This document shows positions 1 to 8,663 of a stretch of DNA of 64,000 nt, piece by piece. The notes below the pieces were generated by a model. The model did not search any database and was not told where the DNA came from. It saw only the letters and a list, made by a program, of their open reading frames with translations. Numbering within the stretch: the first letter of the stretch is position 1; each line of letters opens with the position of its first letter. Where the stretch lies: contig NZ_VJVZ01000007.1 in the NCBI RefSeq assembly GCF_007097145.1, positions 124,001 to 188,000 of the forward strand, given 5' to 3'. The position numbers and the translations under genes were made by a program. Origin of the DNA: Flavobacterium zepuense. GTDB taxonomy: Bacteria > Bacteroidota > Bacteroidia > Flavobacteriales > Flavobacteriaceae.

Positions 1-812
1 GCTTTACCATCATATTTTACTGATACATAGTACACTGTAGTATCTAATGTTCGTTTGAATACAAATGAATGTTCATCCTGAGAAATGATTTCAGTTTTAT
101 GTTTTGAAGCTGAAGTCCAGTCAGTTGCATCATCGGTATGTTTACCTGTGGGATACGGAAAGCGAAAATTCACCTTTAACTGCTTTTTGGCGATAAGCCC
201 TGATTTAATAGTGACTGCTAATTGGTCGAGCACAGGGTGTACAGCCGTTTTGACTGAAACCGCCTCATCTTCAATTGTATAGTTGCTTTCTATCAACCCA
301 TTCCACAGGTCAAGCTGTTGGTCTATATTAATGATCTCCTGTATATCTGCCGGTTTACCATTGCCCTTAAGTAGCTCAAGGCCAACATACCCCAAATGCA
401 GCCTGTGAAGGTTTGCCCTGAAATAATCAGCCGCTTCCTGCTGCCTGCCCGGCTCCTTAAACTGAACGGCATATGGCTCTTCCTTATCTCTGAAGTTGTA
501 GTTTTTTAAAGCTTCTTCGCGCTTAAAGCCCTTAGTATCAGGAAAACTATGCCATCCACATTGCGATTGTGTACCTAAAGGCACACCACTGGCATAAAGC
601 GCTGGGAATGTTTGCAGCCCGGTGGCATCTACAGTATAGGCAAAATTACCGTTACCTACTGATAATGAGGATAGTTTATCAAACTGCCTTATGTGCGGAT
701 TGTTTCTTTTTACCAATGCCTGCCTGTCAATCTTAGCTGTAGTTTGCGCACTAATTGATAGCGAACAAAAGGCCAGCAAACAGAAAAACATTTTCTTTAT
801 ATTCTTATTCAT
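1..812 (-). CDS. Secreted glycosidase-like protein, N-terminal part (cut by window edge)
   Basis: The reverse strand is open from the ATG at 812 to the left edge, giving about 270 codons. The product starts with a signal peptide ending near SISAQ. It continues with a conserved-looking segment that includes SVGNGNFAYTVDATGLQTFP and a GWHSFP motif. This resembles N-terminal beta-sandwich regions of six-hairpin (alpha/alpha-barrel) glycosidases found in Bacteroidota polysaccharide loci, but I cannot name the family and the catalytic part is outside the window. It begins 17 bp after the GH28 gene ends on the same strand, so it is probably the third gene of the GH115-GH28 group and acts in the periplasm or on the surface on a plant glycan. 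Confidence 0.6.
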   Translation of the reverse strand, partial: MNKNIKKMFFCLLAFCSLSISAQTTAKIDRQALVKRNNPHIRQFDKLSSLSVGNGNFAYTVDATGLQTFPALYASGVPLGTQSQCGWHSFPDTKGFKREEALKNYNFRDKEEPYAVQFKEPGRQQEAADYFRANLHRLHLGYVGLELLKGNGKPADIQEIINIDQQLDLWNGLIESNYTIEDEAVSVKTAVHPVLDQLAVTIKSGLIAKKQLKVNFRFPYPTGKHTDDATDWTSASKHKTEIISQDEHSFVFKRTLDTTVYYVSVKYDGK

Positions 813-829
813 AACAGCCTGTTTTTAAA

Positions 830-2155
830 CTATTCAGCTTTTATTTTAACATTTTTTAAAACCACATTGTTAATGGTTTTTACCTTTTCTTCAGCACCAT
901 TTTTAGATCTAATTGCCACATTTTCAAAGGTAAAATCCTTTAATTCGTACTTGTCGGATTCGGCAATATCAAAGCCAACCTTACAGTCCAGCTTTATGTT
1001 TTTCATGGTTATATTTTGCGCATAAGACATTAAAGGTTCTGTACGGCCTTTTAAATCAAAGAATTGCGTCCACGGTTTGATGCTGATCAGGCTTCCTGCA
1101 TCTCCGGTAATATCTTCAACCAAAATGTATTCATACAGCTGTGGCGTATCAGGCCGTATTTTAAGGTGCAGTGTTTTTTCGGCCTCATGAAGTTTGCATC
1201 GCCTGAAGATAACATTGTAATTATGAATGGATTCGCTACCGCAGGTTAACGCGCTGTGGCAAAATCCGTACTCGTTATCCTCTATGATAATGTTGCGGTT
1301 TTCGCCATTATTTCCGTCATTATCGGCATATGGGCCTTTGCCGCCTTTTAGGGCAACGGCATCATCATTAACAGACATATAGCAGTTTTTAATGAGGAAA
1401 TTGGTGCATACATCAATGTCCACAGCATCGGTGCTTGGGGCTTTTACAGGGGCTTTAGGCGAGGTAATGCGAAGGTTTAAAAGCTTAACATTATGGCATT
1501 TATAAAAATGGGTGGTCCAGAATGGAGAGTTCTTTAAGCTAATACCTGATATCTGAACATCCTTACTGTTTGACACATACACCAGCCGCGGGCGCATTTC
1601 ATCTTTATTAGTACACTTGGGATTAAATTCCCTGCGCAGCCAAAAGGCTTTCCAGTAGCGCAACCCATTACCATCTATAGTACCTTTACCACTCATACTG
1701 AATCCGTTAACCCCATCGGCATTTACAAGTGCGGGGAAATATTGGCATGTTTCCCCCTCCATACGGGTAGTAATCACTGGGAAGTTACTAATATCATCGC
1801 TGCCTTTAAGCACTCCATCTTTTTCGATGTAAAGGTGCGTGCCCTGCTTAAAAAAGAGCGCTCCGCTAAGGTAAGTGCCTTTAGGTATGATGATTACGCC
1901 ACCACCAGCCTGCGCCGCCTTGTCTATCACTGCCTGTATTTTAACTGTCTGAACCAGGGTACTATCGGTGCTAACCCCATGATCTGTGAGCTTATACTGT
2001 TTACCTAAGGTGTTTATGTTGGTGGTCTCTGTTTTCCTGAACCACTCCGGTATTGTTGTGCCATCAGGAAACGTATCCTGAGCGTTAACTACACTGGTAA
2101 ACAGTAATATGACAAACAAAAACTTGTGGATATATAGTGATTGAAAGCGTTTCAT
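830..2155 (-). CDS. GH28 polygalacturonase, secreted
   Basis: The 441-residue protein has a signal peptide (about residues 1-25, ending VVNAQ) and a right-handed beta-helix. GH28 signatures are visible in variant form: STDAVD at 241-246 for NTDG, NDDAVALKG at 263-271 for the aspartate pair, GFCHSALTCGSE at 297-308 for the GHG region, and LKIRPD at 331-336 for RIK. The family hydrolyses alpha-1,4 linkages of galacturonate in homogalacturonan or rhamnogalacturonan; exo or endo action cannot be read from the sequence. NTDG to STDA is a notable change, although the aspartates remain. The gene follows GH115 by 147 bp with its own operator and -7 box between, so it can be transcribed separately. 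Confidence 0.9.
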   Translation of the reverse strand: MKRFQSLYIHKFLFVILLFTSVVNAQDTFPDGTTIPEWFRKTETTNINTLGKQYKLTDHGVSTDSTLVQTVKIQAVIDKAAQAGGGVIIIPKGTYLSGALFFKQGTHLYIEKDGVLKGSDDISNFPVITTRMEGETCQYFPALVNADGVNGFSMSGKGTIDGNGLRYWKAFWLRREFNPKCTNKDEMRPRLVYVSNSKDVQISGISLKNSPFWTTHFYKCHNVKLLNLRITSPKAPVKAPSTDAVDIDVCTNFLIKNCYMSVNDDAVALKGGKGPYADNDGNNGENRNIIIEDNEYGFCHSALTCGSESIHNYNVIFRRCKLHEAEKTLHLKIRPDTPQLYEYILVEDITGDAGSLISIKPWTQFFDLKGRTEPLMSYAQNITMKNIKLDCKVGFDIAESDKYELKDFTFENVAIRSKNGAEEKVKTINNVVLKNVKIKAE

Positions 2156-2183
2156 AATGGCAGCTATTTAGGAGTATAGAATG

Positions 2184-2230
2184 TAAATTTATTCTCATAC
2201 CAGCTAAAAACTGTCCTGCCTTGTCCTGAA
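2184..2230 (-). promoter_or_regulatory. CAGGAY direct-repeat operator and -7 box of the GH28 gene
   Basis: On the minus strand the operator reads tcaggacaaggcaggaca (2230-2213), with CAGGA cores 10 bp apart. A -7 box TAAATTTA (2191-2184, one mismatch to TAnnTTTG) starts 22 bp after the second core and lies about 30 bp before the GH28 ATG at 2155. No TTG is seen in the usual -33 place. The spacing matches three other sites of this locus and differs by one base from that of susC. Confidence 0.6.
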
Positions 2231-2302
2231 ATTTTGAATTAGTAACAATTTTATTCAATTATTACTATGAAATTGATAATATAATCAGAAATACTTAAAT
2301 TA

Positions 2303-5158
2303 TTATTGCTTTGTTTCAGGTAATACTGTATATGGCAGCGCTACATCCTTAGTTTTCAGGTAGATAAAGTCAAGACACACGCCTTGGTCTATCATGTAAA
2401 TGGTTAGGGTGTGATTATCCTTTTTAGTTAAATTGACTGCTAATGAGGCTGTTGCCAAATTACTCAAAACATTCTGTTTCCAGGTTTCGCTCCTGTCAAA
2501 TGTCTGGAAATTAACTATTTGCACGGGGTTATCGTCCCATTGCACGCCTATCTTGACCTTGTGCTTATTAGTTAGCGGATGCGTGGGCAACACCGCCACA
2601 ATCAGCTCGGCAGTGCTTGTAACCGTCTCTGTAATAAAAACATACGATAGTTTTGGGTGTGTTTTGACATTTAAGGTGTCTAAAGGCAAGGCGTTTAAAG
2701 GTGTTGCCTGCATGAGTTCTCCACTATAGCCTAAGTTATTTATTTTAAACCACTTAAAGCCATTACCACCCTGCTTTTGGATATAATTTTTAGCATAGGC
2801 CACTGCAAAGCCGTTCTTTTCGTAAACGGAATTTTCAGGTTGGTTTTCGGTAGGATAACGGGCGATATTTATTTTTACAGGATAGGCTTTTTTGCCCAAT
2901 TTTAACACTGATATTTCACTTTCGGACTTCGAGTTAGCGTATTTTTTCCAATCAATTTTAAACTCGATGCGCTCCTGCAAAAAATTGGTGGCGGAATTTA
3001 ACGTCCCCTCTTTTTTTGACACCAAAATCCATTTTGGTAAATCGTGTAACTTCCATTTTACGATACCCTCTTTTTTTAAAAATACATCTATAAAATAGGT
3101 ATCGTTAAAACCTGCATAAAATGTGGGCAACGCTCGGGGGGTACCATTACATCCCTCAATTTTAAAGCCGGCAACCTCTTTTGCATCATAATTGGCAAGT
3201 GTAATTTCTGGTTTATTAAAAACCGGCAGGTCGCGGGGGGCCAAACTCATCATGTGGTTCCATTTGCCGTTAGCAAGAACGCGGTTGTATTCATCGGTCA
3301 GTTTACCAATGCTGTCATAGGCTGTTAATGACATGTTTTTGTACGCTGCCGCTACAAGGCGTTCATCTTCATTATATTTAAGCGCTAAATCCCTATACAA
3401 GTGCTTATAATTCATAAACATAGCACCCTTTACAGGATACTGCACCAACTGAAAGTAAGCATCTTTATATTCTTGGGGCACTATGCGGTACACGCTATCA
3501 GCAGAAGCGCCTAACTTGGTATAATCGTTAATACGCGTATGTACCTCATCGCCAAAGGCAAATGGATTGTAAGCCGTTGTAGTAACCTTTGTGGTAGGTT
3601 CGGTCTGGCTCCAACCCATATATTCCGGTTTTCGCTCATAGGCCAGCGTGTAATACCGCTTTTTAATGGCCGTAATACCTTCCCCAAGCTCATTCCCAAA
3701 AATGCTACTGTAAAAATCAGCCGTGTGCTGCTGCACATAGTCCTCTTTTAAAAAGGGCGTAATATCATACGCCATATCTAAAAACAACTGGGTATCATAC
3801 TCTCCCGGCTTAATATCGCCCACATTAACGATCCATATTTTGTTGGCATTGGTATGGTACGCCTTCAGCATCTCCTCGGCTATCAGCTCCGGCGGCGTGG
3901 TACACAGCCACAAATAATCGTGTGGCCTGCCCCAGTAGGATATGTGGTAGTACACCCCTGCCCCGCCCGGCCGCAGCTGCTCCTTCGCATTGCTCAACTG
4001 GCGAATATAACCGTAATTATCATCGGTCCATACCAGGGTAATATCTTCGGGCAACTGAATACCGTGTTCGTATAGTTGTAATACCTCTTTATACACGGTA
4101 AACACCTGCGGCACTTTAGCGGCAGGCATGCCCAGGTTGCGCTGCAGCATATCACGTTGGTCTTTAATTACATTAGCCAGTACGGCAGATGCCTCCTCAA
4201 TGCCCGATACCCCCTCCATACCGCTATCGTGCACGCCGCGCATACCTATTGTGTAACTGGCCTCTAACCCTTTGGCTTCTTTAACCCGTTGCTCCCAATA
4301 GTCGGCAACGCGTTTTTTATTGCTCTTATAGTCAAATTTGCCAAAGCCCTCCTTCCATTCGTCTACATTGTTGCGCAGCATGGGTTCTGCGTGCGATGTA
4401 CCCACAACTATATTGTACAGCTTAGCCATTTCAACATTGCCCGGATAGTAAAAAAACGCCTTGGTAGAAGGGTGCATGGCCGGCCAGATGGCATTGGCTT
4501 TTAGCCGAAGCAGCAGCTCAAAGATCTTAGCATAGGTTTTAGGGCCTATATCGGACGGATCTTTTTCAAAGGTTTTTGCCGCCCAGGGCTGCAGCCCCCA
4601 GTCTTCATCATTTAAAAATATACCGCGGTACTCAACCGTAGGCTGGTTAGAAAAATAGGGCTTTGACGGGATGTTGAGTGCCGACTGCTTTTTTACAGGT
4701 ACATCTGCCCACCAGTACCAAGGGTTTACGCCTATTTTCTCCGAGAAGTTAAAAACTCCAAAAGCTGTTCCGCGTGCATCGGTACCGGCAATAATAAAGT
4801 TTTTATGACCATCCTTAACCGAAACACCCTGGTAAAAACTCTCCTTTTGGTTCAGGAACCTTTGCGGCACAACATCGGTTACATACGATCTTATGAATGC
4901 TGAATTAATGTTACCTATCAAAATAGCATCGCTACCAACCTGTTTGCTAAACGGCTTCACCGATGGCTTTGTGCCGGTAACCCGCTCTATATCCTCTGCC
5001 AGCAGATGTGCGGCGAGAGAATCTAACGCTGTGCCTTTATCATCATAAATAATGGCTACTGCCTTGGTGCCGTCAAAAATTGAAAAGGAAGCGTTGTCTT
5101 GCCCTTTACTCATGCAAAACCAAAACAGGGCCACTATAAGTATATATTTTTTCAACAC
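2303..5158 (-). CDS. GH115 alpha-glucuronidase, secreted
   Basis: This 951-residue protein has a signal peptide (ending near SKGQ) and the length and order of GH115 enzymes: an N-terminal domain, a catalytic barrel with RGIFLNDEDWGLQPWA, LLLRLKANAIWPAMHPS, a WTDDNYGYIRQL segment and YYHISYWGRPHDYLW, then helical and beta-sandwich C-terminal domains. GH115 enzymes remove alpha-1,2-linked glucuronate or 4-O-methylglucuronate from xylan, and some Bacteroidota members act on arabinogalactan proteins. Here it sits among galacturonate enzymes and shares an operator with a GH43 exo-galactanase-like gene, which favours a pectin- or arabinogalactan-type side chain over xylan (inference). It is the first gene of the minus-strand group. 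Confidence 0.93.
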   Translation of the reverse strand: MLKKYILIVALFWFCMSKGQDNASFSIFDGTKAVAIIYDDKGTALDSLAAHLLAEDIERVTGTKPSVKPFSKQVGSDAILIGNINSAFIRSYVTDVVPQRFLNQKESFYQGVSVKDGHKNFIIAGTDARGTAFGVFNFSEKIGVNPWYWWADVPVKKQSALNIPSKPYFSNQPTVEYRGIFLNDEDWGLQPWAAKTFEKDPSDIGPKTYAKIFELLLRLKANAIWPAMHPSTKAFFYYPGNVEMAKLYNIVVGTSHAEPMLRNNVDEWKEGFGKFDYKSNKKRVADYWEQRVKEAKGLEASYTIGMRGVHDSGMEGVSGIEEASAVLANVIKDQRDMLQRNLGMPAAKVPQVFTVYKEVLQLYEHGIQLPEDITLVWTDDNYGYIRQLSNAKEQLRPGGAGVYYHISYWGRPHDYLWLCTTPPELIAEEMLKAYHTNANKIWIVNVGDIKPGEYDTQLFLDMAYDITPFLKEDYVQQHTADFYSSIFGNELGEGITAIKKRYYTLAYERKPEYMGWSQTEPTTKVTTTAYNPFAFGDEVHTRINDYTKLGASADSVYRIVPQEYKDAYFQLVQYPVKGAMFMNYKHLYRDLALKYNEDERLVAAAYKNMSLTAYDSIGKLTDEYNRVLANGKWNHMMSLAPRDLPVFNKPEITLANYDAKEVAGFKIEGCNGTPRALPTFYAGFNDTYFIDVFLKKEGIVKWKLHDLPKWILVSKKEGTLNSATNFLQERIEFKIDWKKYANSKSESEISVLKLGKKAYPVKINIARYPTENQPENSVYEKNGFAVAYAKNYIQKQGGNGFKWFKINNLGYSGELMQATPLNALPLDTLNVKTHPKLSYVFITETVTSTAELIVAVLPTHPLTNKHKVKIGVQWDDNPVQIVNFQTFDRSETWKQNVLSNLATASLAVNLTKKDNHTLTIYMIDQGVCLDFIYLKTKDVALPYTVLPETKQ

Positions 5159-5196
5159 TATTTATTTAATTATTAATTGGTTGTGAGGCATCTTTA

Positions 5197-5242
5197 CAAA
5201 TATATAATTACACTAACTGTTAAGCATCCTGTACCTACTTGG
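5197..5242 (-). promoter_or_regulatory. Operator half-site and perfect -7 box of the GH115 gene
   Basis: On the minus strand the site reads ccaagtaggtacaggatg (5242-5225). The promoter-proximal CAGGAT core is intact and the distal one (CAAGT) is degenerate at the 10-bp position. A perfect TAnnTTTG box, TATATTTG (5204-5197), begins 22 bp after the intact core and is about 39 bp upstream of the ATG at 5158. Confidence 0.55.
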
Positions 5243-5472
5243 TTGGCTGTCCGGGCATCCCGTCTCTGCCTTGCTCAACATCAAAAAGTAAAGGCAGGAC
5301 TATACTACTACCACCTCTTTCAAAAAAAATCAGGGTAATTTTATTCTAAAGTAAAAAATAAATTACGAAAACGTTATATTAAAAAGCCTTAGTGTTTACT
5401 GAACTTTCCTAATATTTTCTTAATTAAAAATCAACTAAAACGTTGTAAGCATCCTGCAAAAAAATTTAAATG

Positions 5473-5517
5473 GCAGGATAGTACAGGATATGTGGCTATA
5501 GGCAAAGAGTAATTTTA
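5473..5517 (+). promoter_or_regulatory. CAGGAY direct-repeat operator and -7 box of susC
   Basis: The plus strand reads gcaggatagtacaggata at 5473-5490, with two CAGGATA-type half-sites exactly 10 bp apart. A TAATTTTA box at 5510-5517 starts 21 bp after the second core and ends about 41 bp before the susC ATG at 5559. The operator matches the one upstream of the DUF4861-kduI operon at 16 of 18 positions. Confidence 0.65.
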
Positions 5518-5558
5518 CTGTGAAATATGAAAATTAAACAGCAAAAAATTATGTATTT

Positions 5559-8500
5559 ATGAAAAAAACTACGATGCAATTATTTTTAAGATTTTTGGTA
5601 GTGCTTGTAGTGCTCTTACCTGCTGCTGCATTTGCACAAAGCAAGACTGTACAGGGAACCGTGCTTGATGCCACCAACACCCCCATACCCGGTGTAAGCG
5701 TGGTTATAAAAGGTACTGCTAAAAGTGCGGCTACAGATATTGATGGTAAATTTGCCATAGAGGCTAACCAGGGAGATGTTTTAGAAATATCTTATATAGG
5801 GATGAAAACCCAGCAAATTACCGTGACAGATAAGGCAGATTATTCGGTTACTTTAGCCGATGATGTTGCAGAATTGGAAGAAGTGGTAGTTGTAGGATAC
5901 GGTCAACGAAAAAAATCTGACGTAACGGGCTCCATCGTGAGTGTTAGCGCTAAAGAACTAAAATCAAGGCCGGTAAATAACGCACTTGAGGCCATGCAGG
6001 GTAAAGCGGCGGGTGTAGATATTACATCAAGCCAGCGCCCGGGTACACTTGGAGCCATTACCATTCGTGGTGCGCGCTCACTTAGTGCCTCTAATACGCC
6101 ACTGTATGTGGTAGATGGTATTCCGCTAATTAGCGGTGGTATAGAGAATATTAATCCGCTGGATATTGAGGCAATAGACATCCTTAAAGATGCATCATCT
6201 ACAGCCATTTATGGTTCAAGGGGTGCTAATGGTGTTGTTATTGTTACCACTAAAAAAGGTAAGGCAGGCAGGTTTACCGTTAGCCTTAACTATGCTACTA
6301 CGATAGAAAGACTGGTAGACCTTGCACCAAGCATGAACGCGTCTGACTATATAACTTTTAGGCGTTGGGCCAAGTATTACCAGGACCCTAACGTTTTCCC
6401 AAGGGGAGACCAGCCTAATTTGGATAACGATTATGCTATATTTTTAGGCTCGCAGGATCCTAACTCATGGGCTAACATAGAAAAAGGGTGGGAAACCGGA
6501 ACGTGGGACGGAAGCAAAGTAAAATCGACCGACTGGACCGATTATGTTACCCAAACCGGTATTACTAACCAATACTCACTAAACGTGGGTGGCGGTACAG
6601 AAAAAGCAAGGGCTTTTGGATCTTTTGGTTACCTTGATAACAAAGGTACCGTTATAGGCCAGCAGTTTAAGCGTTACACATCTAAGGTAACTGTAGATCT
6701 TAAACCTACCGACTGGTTCTCTTTTGGAGGTAGTATGAACGGAAGCTATGGTGTTGTAAACTTTGGCCAGTCTACCGAAGGGCGTAACGGCCTTGTTAAT
6801 ACCAACGGCCTGTATGAATCGGCTAAAGCAGTATATTCATATGCGGTACCGTATGATGAAAATGGCGAAAGGATACTGTTTCCCGGTGGTGATGATGCTG
6901 TAAAAACAATTATAGATGAAAGGAAATACTCTAACGATGAGCGTTTAAACACCCGTATTTTTGGTAGTTTTTACTCTCAGATAGATTTTGGCGGATTCTC
7001 AAAATTCTTTGATGGCCTTAAGTACAGGGTAAACTTTGGCCCGGACCTTTCTTTCCAACGCAACGGCCTTTACCTTGATGCTAATTCGGTTGTACGTAGC
7101 GGCTCAAGTTATGCGTCATTGTATAAAGATCAAAGAATGTCGTACACCTTAGAGCATTTGTTATTTTATACCAAACAACTTGGTGAAAAACATAACCTTG
7201 ACCTTACCGTAGGGCAAACCGAAACAAAATACCGTATTGAAACCAGCAATATGGCTGCGAACAACATACCATATGCTCCCAATTTATGGAATGCCCTTAC
7301 GTCATCTAACGTAGCGCTTTCATCATTTGGCTCTAACCTTATAGAAAACCAGATACTTTCTTACTTAGGCAGGGTAAATTACAATTATAACGATCGTTAT
7401 AATCTAACCATGTCGGGCCGTTTTGATGGTGCCTCGCAGTTGGCAGATGGTAACAGATGGGCATTCTTCCCAAGTGCGGCTGCAAGCTGGGTTATCAACA
7501 AAGAAAGTTTCCTTGCCGATACCCAATGGATAAACCAGTTAAAACTTCGCTTTGGTGTTGGTACAACGGGTAACTCTGCTATAGATGCTTATGCCACACA
7601 AGGGCCTGTAAGCTCTATTTATTATCCAACAGGCAGTACACTAATACCGGGTACCACACCCAGCAGCATACTGGCAAACCAGGAACTTAGCTGGGAAAAA
7701 ACAACGCAATACAACCTTGCTACAGAATTTTCGTTTTTCAATTCAAGGGTAAGCGGTGCGTTAGATTTTTATAGCTCTAAAACAAAAGACCTTTTATTAC
7801 AGCAGCAAATTACATCGGTAAACGGCTATCCTTTAACCTATGCTAACGTTGGGGCTACTAAAAGCAGCGGTGTAGAGCTTACCCTGAACACGGTAAATAT
7901 TGAAACCGAAAAATTCAGGTGGTCTACCTCTTTTAATGGTCAATACCAAAAAAATGAGATAACCGCCCTTGCTAATGGTGTAGAAAAAGACCTTGTTAAT
8001 AACTGGTATGTTGGCGAGCAATTAGGTGTTATTTATGGCTATAAATCAGATGGTTTATGGAAACCGGAAGATGCAGAACAAATGGCATTATTTAATGCTA
8101 ACGGTAATAGCTTTGAAGCAGGACAGACCAAACCTGTAGATCTTAACGGCGATAATAAAATTGATGCCAATAATGACCGTACTGTAATAGGAAGCACCCA
8201 GCCTAAATTTGTAGTGGGGCTTACCAACAGCTTTAAAATTGGTAATTTTGACCTTGATATTTTCCTTTACGGAAGGCTGGGCTACAAATATAACACCGGT
8301 GGTGAGCATCAGGGTGGCCGTTTTAATCAGAGGGAAATTAACTATTATACCGAGAACAACCAAAACGCCGAATGGCAAAGGCCGGAATTTACTGCCGGAA
8401 CTGCCGACCCGTATTATGAGGCTTTAGGTTACAAAGACGGATCGTTCCTTAAAATAAGGACCATATCTTTAGGCTATACATTCCCTAAAACATTAACCGA

Positions 8501-8645
8501 CAAGTTGAAAATAAGTGGCCTTAGGATATATGTACAGGCGCTTAACCCCGGTACCATATACTCTAAAGTAGACTGGGTAGACCTGGATGTTAACGCCAGG
8601 TACTTTAACAGGGGCTTTACAACAGGTATTAACTTTGATCTATAA
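5559..8645 (+). CDS. SusC/RagA-family TonB-dependent outer-membrane transporter
   Basis: The 1028-residue protein has a signal peptide (1-27), a carboxypeptidase-regulatory-like domain (about 28-105), a plug domain with VVVGYGQRKKSDVTGS, YVVDGIP and YGSRGANGVVIVTTKKG (about 110-235), and a long beta-barrel ending in an aromatic strand (GINFDL). SusC proteins import oligosaccharides across the outer membrane using TonB energy, with SusD as the lid. SusD follows after 18 bp. No N-terminal sigma-regulator (STN) domain is visible, so control is more likely by the operator upstream than by an anti-sigma relay. The substrate is predicted to be a uronate-containing oligosaccharide from the neighbouring enzymes. 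Confidence 0.96.
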   Translation: MKKTTMQLFLRFLVVLVVLLPAAAFAQSKTVQGTVLDATNTPIPGVSVVIKGTAKSAATDIDGKFAIEANQGDVLEISYIGMKTQQITVTDKADYSVTLADDVAELEEVVVVGYGQRKKSDVTGSIVSVSAKELKSRPVNNALEAMQGKAAGVDITSSQRPGTLGAITIRGARSLSASNTPLYVVDGIPLISGGIENINPLDIEAIDILKDASSTAIYGSRGANGVVIVTTKKGKAGRFTVSLNYATTIERLVDLAPSMNASDYITFRRWAKYYQDPNVFPRGDQPNLDNDYAIFLGSQDPNSWANIEKGWETGTWDGSKVKSTDWTDYVTQTGITNQYSLNVGGGTEKARAFGSFGYLDNKGTVIGQQFKRYTSKVTVDLKPTDWFSFGGSMNGSYGVVNFGQSTEGRNGLVNTNGLYESAKAVYSYAVPYDENGERILFPGGDDAVKTIIDERKYSNDERLNTRIFGSFYSQIDFGGFSKFFDGLKYRVNFGPDLSFQRNGLYLDANSVVRSGSSYASLYKDQRMSYTLEHLLFYTKQLGEKHNLDLTVGQTETKYRIETSNMAANNIPYAPNLWNALTSSNVALSSFGSNLIENQILSYLGRVNYNYNDRYNLTMSGRFDGASQLADGNRWAFFPSAAASWVINKESFLADTQWINQLKLRFGVGTTGNSAIDAYATQGPVSSIYYPTGSTLIPGTTPSSILANQELSWEKTTQYNLATEFSFFNSRVSGALDFYSSKTKDLLLQQQITSVNGYPLTYANVGATKSSGVELTLNTVNIETEKFRWSTSFNGQYQKNEITALANGVEKDLVNNWYVGEQLGVIYGYKSDGLWKPEDAEQMALFNANGNSFEAGQTKPVDLNGDNKIDANNDRTVIGSTQPKFVVGLTNSFKIGNFDLDIFLYGRLGYKYNTGGEHQGGRFNQREINYYTENNQNAEWQRPEFTAGTADPYYEALGYKDGSFLKIRTISLGYTFPKTLTDKLKISGLRIYVQALNPGTIYSKVDWVDLDVNARYFNRGFTTGINFDL

Positions 8646-8663
8646 TATTAAAAATTAGCTACA

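Larger units (their letters stand above)
5159..5558. other. Divergent intergenic region between GH115 and susC
   Basis: This 400-bp region has no gene. It holds the GH115 promoter with its half-site near the left end and the susC operator and promoter near the right end. An additional single tcctg at 5452-5456 faces the susC operator and makes an inverted pair with it, about 17 bp apart. The middle (about 5250-5440) is AT-rich and shows nothing I recognise. Confidence 0.6.

Noticed and set aside
3511..3738. Open frames opposite or across GH115, SusC, SusD and other large genes
   Set aside because: They have no homology or composition of real proteins and lie inside strongly supported genes.
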